Of a stretch of DNA of 64,000 nt, positions 16,648 to 24,731 are shown piece by piece. The notes beneath the pieces are model-generated. The model was given only the letters and a program-made list of their open reading frames with translations. It was not told where the DNA came from and did not search any database. Position 1 is the stretch's first letter; each line of letters opens with the position of its first letter. Location of the stretch: NCBI GenBank assembly GCA_900554415.1, contig USGU01000009.1:18144-82143 (forward strand). The letters are read 5' to 3'. Made by a program: the position numbers and the translations under genes. The stretch comes from an uncultured Lachnospiraceae bacterium (GTDB taxonomy: Bacteria; Bacillota; Clostridia; Lachnospirales; Lachnospiraceae).

Positions 16648-16720
16648 GAACAATCGGCAAAACAGACGAAAGTCTGCGACGCAAAGCTATAGGGCCTGTA
16701 AAATGGTAGCCAGTTGCAAG
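16648..16720 (+). ncRNA. c-di-GMP-I (GEMM-I) riboswitch aptamer
   Basis: The core reads ATCGGCAAAACAGAC-GAAA-GTCTG, then CGACGCAAAGCTATAGGGCC, then TGTAAAATGGTAGCCAG. This matches the GEMM-I layout: GGCAAA, a first hairpin closed by a GAAA tetraloop, the invariant GACGCAAAGC joint, the AGGGCC receptor strand, and GGTAGCC closing the second stem. The ligand would be cyclic di-GMP (a minority of GEMM-I RNAs respond to cGAMP). It is followed by a terminator and the solute-binding protein/hybrid-kinase operon. Confidence 0.9.
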
Positions 16721-16729
16721 AAATAATGT

Positions 16730-16757
16730 GCACTGTCTGTTTGGCAGTGCTTTTTTT
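16730..16757 (+). terminator. Riboswitch-controlled intrinsic terminator
   Basis: GCACTGTC and GGCAGTGC form an 8-bp stem (one G-T pair) with loop TGTTT, directly followed by seven Ts. It starts about 10 bases after the aptamer and ends about 70 bases before the first coding region, as expected for a transcriptional expression platform. Whether ligand turns it on or off is not decided by inspection. Confidence 0.85.
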
Positions 16758-16826
16758 GGCACTGGTGATAAAGGGCAAGGATTCAGAGCTGATAAAAAAC
16801 GAAATAACAGTAGGAATAGAAGAAAG

Positions 16827-17642
16827 ATGAAAGGAAAAAAAGTGATTGCAGGCATTCTGCTTGTAGGAATTTTAGCGTGCACTCTGACAGGGTGCAGTGA
16901 TACAGATAGCACGAAAAAAGAAACAGAAAAGCCGGTCATTACGCTTGGCAGTGACAGTTATCCTCCATATAATTATCTGAATGAGGATGGTGTTCCAACG
17001 GGCATAGATGTAGAACTGGCAACAGAAGCTTTCAAAAGAATGGGATATCAGGTGGATGTTGTTCAGATCAACTGGGAGGAGAAAAAAGAACTGGTGGAGA
17101 GCGGGGAGATTGATTGTATCATGGGCTGCTTTTCCATGGAAGGACGACTTGATGATTACCGCTGGGCAGGACCGTATATAGCAAGCCGCCAGGTGGTTGC
17201 TGTAAATGAGAGCAGTGATATTTATGAGCTGAGCGACCTGGAGGGAAAGAATCTTGCCGTCCAGTCCACAACCAAACCGGAAAGCATCTTTCTGAATCGG
17301 ACAGATACGAGAATCCCCAAACTGGAGAATCTGATCAGTCTCGGGCACAGGGAACTGATCTATACCTTTCTGGGAAAAGGATATGTAGATGCAGTAGCCG
17401 CACATGAGGAATCTATCGTCCAGTATATGAAGGATTATGATGCAAGCTTCCGTATCCTGGAAGAACCTCTGATGATCACCGGAATAGGTGTTGCTTTCGC
17501 AAAAAACGATGACCGGGGAATCTGTGAGCAGATGGAACAGACCTTGGAAGAAATGAGACAGGATGGCACGACTCTGAAAATCGTAGGAAAATATCTGGAT
17601 GATCCCCAGAAGTATCTGGAGGTGGATGATCTTGGGTATTAA
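16827..17642 (+). CDS. Family-3 extracellular solute-binding lipoprotein
   Basis: A 271-residue protein from ATG 16827 with a lipoprotein signal (KKVIAGILLVGILACTLTGC, lipid-modified Cys23). The mature part is a periplasmic-binding-protein family 3 (amino-acid type) domain: ITLGSDSYPPYNYLNEDGVP, TGIDVELATEAFKRMGY, DCIMGCFSMEGR, LAVQSTTKPESIF and YVDAVAAHEESI. No ABC permease follows; instead its end overlaps the start of a hybrid histidine kinase by 11 bases, so it likely presents a small ligand to that sensor. The longer open frame from 16728 covers the terminator hairpin and is rejected as the start. First gene under the c-di-GMP riboswitch. Confidence 0.92.
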   Translation: MKGKKVIAGILLVGILACTLTGCSDTDSTKKETEKPVITLGSDSYPPYNYLNEDGVPTGIDVELATEAFKRMGYQVDVVQINWEEKKELVESGEIDCIMGCFSMEGRLDDYRWAGPYIASRQVVAVNESSDIYELSDLEGKNLAVQSTTKPESIFLNRTDTRIPKLENLISLGHRELIYTFLGKGYVDAVAAHEESIVQYMKDYDASFRILEEPLMITGIGVAFAKNDDRGICEQMEQTLEEMRQDGTTLKIVGKYLDDPQKYLEVDDLGY

Positions 17643-19788
17643 GAAAAAAACAAAAGAAAAACGAATCCAAGTGATCGGCGTTTTGCTTGGAATCTGTGTG
17701 GCTGCAGTCTCTTTATTTTATTTTTTTCATGCGGAAAAGACAGAAGCAGAGAAAAGAATGGTGGAGATTGTAAACTATATTAAAGTGCAGTGTTCTACCT
17801 ACACCCATTACAATGAATCTTCGGAATCCAAAAGTCTCCTTCGTGCCATTGAAAGCGCCAGACAGATGAGTATGAATATTGAGAGGGAAACAGAAAACGG
17901 TGGTCAGCTAAGCCAGGAGTTTCTGAAAGAAAATCTGCAGACTCTCTGGGTGGATGGTATCATTGTACTGGATGCAGAGGGAAAGACGGAAAGTGAATAC
18001 AGCATGGATGAGTCCCTGACCGATGAGATTACAGAGTATCTTCAAAAAGATATCATCATGGATTTTGTCGGATATGAAGAAAGATCTTATTCGGAACGGT
18101 TTACCAGGGAAGACGGGTCACATATCGACATTGCAGCCTGCGCCAGAAAAGATGCACCGGGTATCGTTGCAATCTACTATTATACATCTCCTGAATTTGC
18201 CAGAAACTATACTCTGACGATACAGGGTCTTTTAAATGGTTATAGCGTCCAGAAAGATGGAACGATTATTGTTGCAGACAAAGGAACTGTCGTTGCCAGC
18301 AATGATGAGCCCCTGCTGGGACAGGATACAGCCGACAACGAAGTTGTTCAGGCAATGAAAAAGCATACAGACAGTCAGCATATTTTTCATCTGAAGAATG
18401 AAGGAGCCGGATGCTACGGAATCATGCTGAAGCAGCGGGATTATTATATTTATGCGTATCTTCCGGATACGGAAGTGTTCCATAACCTTCCATTAAGTGT
18501 GATAAGCGTTATTTTTCTTTATTTCCTGATATACAGTATATTCTGGTTCTGGACATACAGAACCAATCTGGCACACCATAAACAGGAACTGGAAAAAGAT
18601 GAAAAATATAAAGCAGAACTTCTGATAGCAGCAAAAAAGGCAGAAGCCGCCAATCGGGCAAAAACGGAATTTCTCCAAAGGATGAGTCATGATATCCGGA
18701 CCCCGATCAATGGAATCTGCGGTATGCTTAATGTGGCAGACCATTATGCAGAGGATATGGAGAAACAGACGGAATGCAGGGAAAAAGTCAAAGCGGCTTC
18801 TCATATACTGCTGGAATTGTTAAACGATGTTCTGGACATGAGTAAGCTGGAATCAGGGGAAGTGGTTCTGGAAGAGGCTCCATTCAATCTGAGCAGTATT
18901 TACAAGGAAGTACTTGTTGTAATCGAGCAGATGGCTGCAGAACAGAATATCCGGATCCAGTGGGAGAAAAAAGAAATCATACACAGGGATTTTATTGGAA
19001 GCTCAGAGTATGTGAAACGTGTGATGATGAATATCCTGTCCAATGCGGTGAAATACAACAGAGAAAACGGATATATTTATATCAGCTGCAGAGAGTTTCC
19101 ATCAGAACAGCCGGAAATGACGACGATGGAATTTGTCTGCCGTGATACTGGAATCGGAATGGCAGATGAGTTCCAGCAATGTGTGTTTGAACCATTTGCG
19201 CAGGAACATAACGGAAGCCGCACCAAATTTGTCGGAACAGGCCTGGGAATGTCGATTGCAAAGAATCTGGTCGAGAAAATGGGTGGAACCATTACCTTTG
19301 AAAGTGAAGAAGGCTCAGGAACCACCTTTGTGATCTGGGTTCCGTTTAAAATAGACCTGGATGTGGATAAATGTGAAGAACAGGAAGATGTATCAGGGAA
19401 ATCTATAAAGGGACTGCATATTCTTCTAGTAGAAGATAACGAGCTGAATATGGAAATCGCTGAATTTATGCTTCAGAATGAAGGTGCTGCCGTGACAAAA
19501 GCCTGGAATGGACAGGAGGCTGTGGAGAGATTCCAAAAAAGTGGACCTGGAGAATTTGATGTGATTCTTATGGATATTATGATGCCGGTCATGAATGGTT
19601 ATGAAGCCACAAAGAAGATCCGTTCTTTGGACAGAGAGGATGCAAAGGTTATACCGATCATTGCAATGACAGCAAATGCATTTACTGAGGACAGAATAAG
19701 AGCAAAAGAAGCAGGAATGGATGAACATGTTGCCAAGCCTGTTGACGGGGAATTGCTGGTAAAAGTAATTCATAAACTGGTGGGTTAG
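17632..19788 (+). CDS. Hybrid sensor histidine kinase (membrane sensor, HisKA, HATPase, receiver)
   Basis: About 718 residues. Start TTG 17632 is favoured because GGAGG (17618-17622) lies 9 bases upstream; ATG 17626 is in frame but too close. Order: membrane helix (about 12-34), a 240-residue extracytoplasmic sensor region resembling a Cache fold, a second helix (about 285-308), HisKA with phospho-His353 (RMSHDIRTPING), HATPase with NILSNAVKYN and the GTGLGMS loop, and a C-terminal receiver with phospho-acceptor D648 (VILMDIMMPVMNGYEA). No HPt or DNA-binding domain. The ligand is presumably delivered by the lipoprotein encoded just upstream. Confidence 0.93.
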   Translation: MGIKKKTKEKRIQVIGVLLGICVAAVSLFYFFHAEKTEAEKRMVEIVNYIKVQCSTYTHYNESSESKSLLRAIESARQMSMNIERETENGGQLSQEFLKENLQTLWVDGIIVLDAEGKTESEYSMDESLTDEITEYLQKDIIMDFVGYEERSYSERFTREDGSHIDIAACARKDAPGIVAIYYYTSPEFARNYTLTIQGLLNGYSVQKDGTIIVADKGTVVASNDEPLLGQDTADNEVVQAMKKHTDSQHIFHLKNEGAGCYGIMLKQRDYYIYAYLPDTEVFHNLPLSVISVIFLYFLIYSIFWFWTYRTNLAHHKQELEKDEKYKAELLIAAKKAEAANRAKTEFLQRMSHDIRTPINGICGMLNVADHYAEDMEKQTECREKVKAASHILLELLNDVLDMSKLESGEVVLEEAPFNLSSIYKEVLVVIEQMAAEQNIRIQWEKKEIIHRDFIGSSEYVKRVMMNILSNAVKYNRENGYIYISCREFPSEQPEMTTMEFVCRDTGIGMADEFQQCVFEPFAQEHNGSRTKFVGTGLGMSIAKNLVEKMGGTITFESEEGSGTTFVIWVPFKIDLDVDKCEEQEDVSGKSIKGLHILLVEDNELNMEIAEFMLQNEGAAVTKAWNGQEAVERFQKSGPGEFDVILMDIMMPVMNGYEATKKIRSLDREDAKVIPIIAMTANAFTEDRIRAKEAGMDEHVAKPVDGELLVKVIHKLVG

Positions 19789-19816
19789 TGAGAACAATTT
19801 CAGAAGGGGGACTTCT

Positions 19817-21676
19817 ATGAAAAAGAAAAAAAGGAACAGGGTTTTGTCGGCACTTTTAGTGATGGCATCAGTCATATTGTTATTGTCAGGCTGTATGGGG
19901 AACAGTGCGGAAAAAGCAGAAAAAGAAGATGCAGAAACCATCACGGTGTATTTATGGAGTACAAATCTGTATGAAAAATATGCACCATACATCCAGGAAC
20001 AGCTTCCGGACATCAACGTGGAATTTGTAGTAGGCAATAATGATCTGGATTTTTATAAGTTTCTGAAAGAAAACGGTGGATTGCCGGATATTATAACCTG
20101 TTGTCGTTTTTCACTGCATGATGCAAGTCCGCTGAAAGACAGTCTGATGGATCTTTCAACAACCAATGCGGCAGGTGCAGTCTATGATACCTACCTCAAC
20201 AGTTTCAGGAACGAGGATGGCAGTATAAACTGGCTTCCGGTGTGTGCAGATGCCCATGGTTTCGTGGTGAACAAAGATCTATTTGAACAGTATGATATTC
20301 CTCTGCCAACAGACTATGAAAGCTTCGTTTCTGCCTGCCAGGCATTTGAAGAAGTGGGTATCCGTGGGTTTTCTGCAGACTATTATTATGATTATACCTG
20401 TATGGAAACACTGCAGGGATTGTCAGCGTCAGAACTGTCTACTGTGGACGGACGCAAGTGGCGCACTACTTACAGTGATCCGGGGAATACAAAGAGGGAA
20501 GGTCTGGACAGTACCGTCTGGCCGGAGGCTTTTGAACGCATGAATCAGTTTATTCAGGATACAGGGCTTAGCCGGGATGATCTGGATATGGACTATGATG
20601 CGGTAATAGATATGTTCAAAAGTGGTAAGCTTGCCATGTACTTTGGAAGTTCTGCCGGTGTAAAAATGTTTCAGGATCAGGGTATTGATACAACATTTCT
20701 GCCATTCTTCCAGCAGAACGGCGAAAAGTGGCTGATGACCACACCATATTTCCAGGTGGCTTTAAACCGTGATCTGACACAGGATGAGACACGCCAAAAG
20801 AAAGCGATGGAGGTACTGAACACAATGCTTTCAGAGGAGGCGCAGAACCGGGTCATTAGTGATGGTCAGGATTTGCTGAGCTACAGTCAGGATGTGGATC
20901 TCCATCTTACGGAATATATGAAAGATGTGAAACCTGTGATCGAAGAAAATCATATGTATATCCGTATTGCGTCAAATGACTTCTTCTCTGTTTCCAAGGA
21001 CGTGGTTTCTAAGATGATTGCAGGAGAATATGATGCAGAGCAGGCATACCAGTCATTTAATTCTCAGCTTCTGGAAGAGCAATCCACATCTGAGAATATT
21101 GTGCTGGATTCACAGAATGCCTATTCCAATCGTTTTCACTGCAGTGGGGGGAATGCAGCCTATTCTGTTATGGCAAACACTCTGCGCAGCATTTATGGTA
21201 CAGATGTGCTGATTGCAACCGGAAACAGTTTTACGGGAAACGTACTGAAGGCAGGATATACGGAAAAGATGGCGGGTGACATGATCATGCCAAATGGTCT
21301 TTTGGCTTACAACAGCAAAATGAGCGGTGCTGAACTGAAAGAGACAGTTAAAAACTTTGTAGAAGGCTATGAGGGAGGATTTATTCCGTTTAACCGTGGC
21401 TCTCTGCCAGTGGTCAGTGGTATTTCTGTGGAAATTAAAGAAACGGATGATGGCTATACATTAAGTAAAGTTACAAAGGATGGAAAGGCAGTTCGGGATG
21501 AGGATATTTTCACGGTAAGCTGTCTTGCCACATCGCAGCACATGGAAGCTTATCTGGCAGATGATAATACGGTATTTGAGGGAGGGGATACCTCTGTGAA
21601 AGATACCTGGATGGAATATGTTTCAGGTGGTAATGCCATTCTTGCAGAGCCTGAAGACTACATGACTCTGAGGTGA
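19817..21676 (+). CDS. Family-1 solute-binding lipoprotein fused to a 5'-nucleotidase-C-like domain
   Basis: A 619-residue lipoprotein (signal with LLLSGC, Cys26). Residues about 40-400 are a family-1 (sugar-type) binding protein: TITVYLWSTNLYEKYAPYI, INWLPVCADAHGFVVNKDLF, GKLAMYFGSSAG. From about residue 435 comes a second domain whose pattern (DVLIATGNSFTGNVLKAGY, MSGAELKETVKNFVEG, SLPVVSGISVEI) follows the C-terminal substrate-binding domain of 5'-nucleotidases. The catalytic metallophosphatase domain is absent. It sits between two hybrid kinases and no permease is present, so it probably serves as a sensor partner rather than a transporter part. Start ATG 19817 follows AGAAGGGGG. Confidence 0.85.
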   Translation: MKKKKRNRVLSALLVMASVILLLSGCMGNSAEKAEKEDAETITVYLWSTNLYEKYAPYIQEQLPDINVEFVVGNNDLDFYKFLKENGGLPDIITCCRFSLHDASPLKDSLMDLSTTNAAGAVYDTYLNSFRNEDGSINWLPVCADAHGFVVNKDLFEQYDIPLPTDYESFVSACQAFEEVGIRGFSADYYYDYTCMETLQGLSASELSTVDGRKWRTTYSDPGNTKREGLDSTVWPEAFERMNQFIQDTGLSRDDLDMDYDAVIDMFKSGKLAMYFGSSAGVKMFQDQGIDTTFLPFFQQNGEKWLMTTPYFQVALNRDLTQDETRQKKAMEVLNTMLSEEAQNRVISDGQDLLSYSQDVDLHLTEYMKDVKPVIEENHMYIRIASNDFFSVSKDVVSKMIAGEYDAEQAYQSFNSQLLEEQSTSENIVLDSQNAYSNRFHCSGGNAAYSVMANTLRSIYGTDVLIATGNSFTGNVLKAGYTEKMAGDMIMPNGLLAYNSKMSGAELKETVKNFVEGYEGGFIPFNRGSLPVVSGISVEIKETDDGYTLSKVTKDGKAVRDEDIFTVSCLATSQHMEAYLADDNTVFEGGDTSVKDTWMEYVSGGNAILAEPEDYMTLR

Positions 21677-21681
21677 GAAGA

Positions 21682-24630
21682 ATGGGTGTTAAGAATCATA
21701 ATACAAAAAGAAAAAAAACGGTCATGGGAAAATGGTTAAGGGTAGCTGTCTATACAGCTGCCTTTATAGGAGTCGTTTTCGCTGTGTTTCGATATTATAA
21801 ATTTGTGTCGAAAACTGTTTATGAGGAAAGTGTTTCTCATCTGACGGAAGTATTTCATCAGTCTGATAATATGCTGAGGGAACTGACAAATAAGAATCTG
21901 ACTTATCTCCATATGTGGGGTGAGAATCTGCAGAATCTTTCCAGTGAAAGCGAAATCCGTGATTATATAGAGAACGCGCAGGAAGATGCAGGCTTCTTAG
22001 ATTTCTATTTTCTCTCAGCTGATGGAAAGTATAAGATGGTCACAGGTGAAACCGGATATCTTGGATTACAGGAAAAAATTGAAGAGGAAATCCGGCAGGG
22101 AAATGATGTTGTAACAAATGCAACAGTTCCGGGTAAATTCCAGCTGCTTTTTTTTGCGACTCCCAGGGCTCATGGAAATTATCAGGGATTTGAATATGAT
22201 GCGATCGCGATTGCTTATGAAAATGCTGATATCGTAAAGGTACTGGATATTTCTGCTTTTAATGGAAATGCCCAGAGTTATGTCGTTCATTTGGATGGCC
22301 GTGTTGTGATCGATCATTCTTCCGAGTTATGGGGGAAGGTGTATAATTTCTTTGGAGTGTTAAGAGAGCATTCCAGGATGTCTGAAAAAGAGATCCTTGC
22401 ACTTTCAGAGGAGTTTAAAGAGGGACATAACGATGCGGTGATGGTAAATCTGGATGGAGAGAACTATTATCTGGTCTATGAAAAATCAGATATCCAGGAC
22501 TGGATGTTTCTGGGACTCGTAAAGGCGGATATCGTCAATGCCAGCATGAATAATCTGCAGTTTAGTACGATACTCCTTGTGAGTGCGGTTGTGCTCTGTA
22601 TTGCCGCATTTCTTATCAGTCTTATTATTCAAAAAAGCAGGAGCAGCCTTAGGAAAAAGGATGTGGAGATCCTGTACAGGGATGAGCTGTTTCAAAAGCT
22701 GTCAATGAATGTGGATGATGTGTTCCTGATGCTGGATGCAAAAACATATAAAGCGGATTACGTCAGTCCGAATGCGGAAAAATTAATGGGATTTACGGTA
22801 GAACAGATTCAAAAGGATATTTGGATCCTGGGAAAACTGCATCCATGGGATTCGGAAGATTCGAACAAAAATTATCTGGAGGAAATCAAGACTTCGGAAC
22901 AGCGGGAATGGGATTTTGAATATGTTCATCAGAAAACAGGAGAACGACGTTGGTTTCATATTGTGGCAATGTGCAGTGAGATAAACGGAAAGAAGAAATA
23001 TATTCTGGTTATGTCAGACCGTACATCTGACAGGAAGATGAATCAGGCACTCTCAGAGGCGGTGCAGGCTGCAGAGACAGCAAACCGGGCAAAGAGTACG
23101 TTCCTTTCCAACATGTCCCATGATATCCGGACACCGATGAATGCAATCATCGGTTTTACCACACTGGCTGTAAGTAATATTGATGACAAGAAAAAGGTCC
23201 GGGATTATCTGGGCAAGATTCTTTCGGCCAGCAATCATCTGCTCTCTCTGATCAATGATATACTGGATATGAGCCGTATTGAGAGCGGCAAGATACAGCT
23301 GGAAGAAACAGAAGTCAGTCTGTCTGAGGTGCTTCATGATCTGAAGACCATTGTCAGCGGGCAGATCCATGCGAAGCAGCTGGAACTTTATATGGATGCG
23401 ATGGATGTGACGCATGAGAATGTCTATTGTGACAAGACGCGGCTGAATCAGGTGCTTTTGAATCTCTTGTCCAATGCGATCAAGTTTACGCCTGCAGGCG
23501 GGACTGTTTCTGTCCGGCTCAGACAGTATCCGGGAACAAAAAGAGGCAGTGAAATGTACGAGATCCGGGTTAAAGATAATGGAATCGGTATGAGTCCGGA
23601 ATTTGTGCAGAAGATTTTTTCTCCGTTTGAGCGTGAGCGGACTTCTACTGTCAGCAGGACCCAGGGCACAGGACTTGGCATGGCCATTACCAAGAATATC
23701 GTGGATATGATGGGCGGAACCATTGAAGTTCAGACAGAACAGGGAAAAGGCACCGAATTTATTGTCCGCCTGACATTGCGGCTCCAGTCTGAGCACCAAC
23801 GTATAGAGAAGATTGCAGAGCTTGAGGGACTTAAAGCACTGGTTGTAGATGATGATTTTAACACCTGTGACAGTGTGACAAAGATGCTTGTGAAGGTCGG
23901 AATGCGTTCGGAATGGACGCTTTCCGGTAAGGAAGCGGTTCTGCGTGCACGGCAGTCTATGGAGCTGGGCGATGCATTCCATGCGTATATCATCGACTGG
24001 CGGCTGCCGGATATGAACGGCATTGAAGTCACCCGCCAGATCCGCAGCCTCGGTGATGATACGCCGATTATAATCCTGACAGCTTATGACTGGTCAGACA
24101 TTGAAGCAGAAGCCAGGGCCGCAGGGGTAACCGCATTCTGTGCGAAACCTCTGTTCATGTCAGATATCAGAGAGACCCTGATGGCTGCCATCGGTCAGAA
24201 GCAGAATGTTACAGATGATACAATTCTTCCGGCTGCAAGTTCAGATTTCAGAGGCAGATGTATACTGCTCGTGGAAGACAATGAACTGAACAGTGAAATT
24301 GCGGTGGAGATTCTTAATGAATATGGTTTCCTTGTTGATACCGCAGAAAATGGAGAAGAGGCAGTGGAGAAAGTTAAGAATTCAAAACCAGGTAATTATG
24401 ATCTGGTGCTGATGGATGTGCAGATGCCTGTAATGAACGGATATGAGGCGACAAAGAAGATTCGTGCCCTGGCTGATCCGGCACTGGCGGGGATTACAAT
24501 CCTTGCCATGACGGCCAATGCTTTTGAAGAAGACAGAAAAAAAGCACAGGAATGCGGTATGGATGGATTCTTATCCAAGCCAATCATTATAGATGAATTG
24601 ATTGATACATTACAGAATAATCTGAAGTGA
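21682..24630 (+). CDS. Hybrid sensor histidine kinase with PAS and two receiver domains
   Basis: About 982 residues from ATG 21682 (GAGGTGAG upstream); GTG 21673 overlaps the previous stop and is an alternative. Order: helix (about 15-35), a 250-residue extracytoplasmic sensor region, helix (about 293-316), PAS (DDVFLMLDAKTYKADYVSPN), HisKA with phospho-His480 (NMSHDIRTPMNAIIGF), HATPase (NLLSNAIKFTP, GTGLGMAI), receiver 1 with D772 (IIDWRLPDMNG) and receiver 2 with D912 (VLMDVQMPVMNGYEA). Both receivers keep the phospho-acceptor Asp and the Lys of the AKP/SKP motif. The adjacent binding lipoprotein is the likely ligand source. Confidence 0.93.
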   Translation: MGVKNHNTKRKKTVMGKWLRVAVYTAAFIGVVFAVFRYYKFVSKTVYEESVSHLTEVFHQSDNMLRELTNKNLTYLHMWGENLQNLSSESEIRDYIENAQEDAGFLDFYFLSADGKYKMVTGETGYLGLQEKIEEEIRQGNDVVTNATVPGKFQLLFFATPRAHGNYQGFEYDAIAIAYENADIVKVLDISAFNGNAQSYVVHLDGRVVIDHSSELWGKVYNFFGVLREHSRMSEKEILALSEEFKEGHNDAVMVNLDGENYYLVYEKSDIQDWMFLGLVKADIVNASMNNLQFSTILLVSAVVLCIAAFLISLIIQKSRSSLRKKDVEILYRDELFQKLSMNVDDVFLMLDAKTYKADYVSPNAEKLMGFTVEQIQKDIWILGKLHPWDSEDSNKNYLEEIKTSEQREWDFEYVHQKTGERRWFHIVAMCSEINGKKKYILVMSDRTSDRKMNQALSEAVQAAETANRAKSTFLSNMSHDIRTPMNAIIGFTTLAVSNIDDKKKVRDYLGKILSASNHLLSLINDILDMSRIESGKIQLEETEVSLSEVLHDLKTIVSGQIHAKQLELYMDAMDVTHENVYCDKTRLNQVLLNLLSNAIKFTPAGGTVSVRLRQYPGTKRGSEMYEIRVKDNGIGMSPEFVQKIFSPFERERTSTVSRTQGTGLGMAITKNIVDMMGGTIEVQTEQGKGTEFIVRLTLRLQSEHQRIEKIAELEGLKALVVDDDFNTCDSVTKMLVKVGMRSEWTLSGKEAVLRARQSMELGDAFHAYIIDWRLPDMNGIEVTRQIRSLGDDTPIIILTAYDWSDIEAEARAAGVTAFCAKPLFMSDIRETLMAAIGQKQNVTDDTILPAASSDFRGRCILLVEDNELNSEIAVEILNEYGFLVDTAENGEEAVEKVKNSKPGNYDLVLMDVQMPVMNGYEATKKIRALADPALAGITILAMTANAFEEDRKKAQECGMDGFLSKPIIIDELIDTLQNNLK

Positions 24631-24709
24631 GTTTCTGGAATTTCATAAAACCCGAATGGACAAAGGAAAAAATATGGATAAAGGAAACTAAAAATTATTT
24701 AAAATTTTC

Positions 24710-24727
24710 GGGGGGGGGGAAAAAAAA
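24710..24727 (+). repeat. Adjacent homopolymers G10-A8 in front of a kinase start codon
   Basis: Ten Gs (24710-24719) are followed by eight As (24720-24727), then GGGTATGG. The tract takes the place of the ribosome-binding site for ATG 24732, so length changes would alter site strength and spacing. It may be a slip-prone contingency tract or an assembly artefact. Confidence 0.7.
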
Positions 24728-24731
24728 GGGT

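Noticed and set aside
16728..16826. Upstream extension of the family-3 binding protein
   Set aside because: It would translate the riboswitch terminator hairpin; the lipoprotein signal starts at 16827.
23053..23982. 309-codon minus-strand frame inside the second hybrid kinase
   Set aside because: Shadow of a strongly supported coding region on the other strand with clear HisKA/HATPase/receiver motifs.
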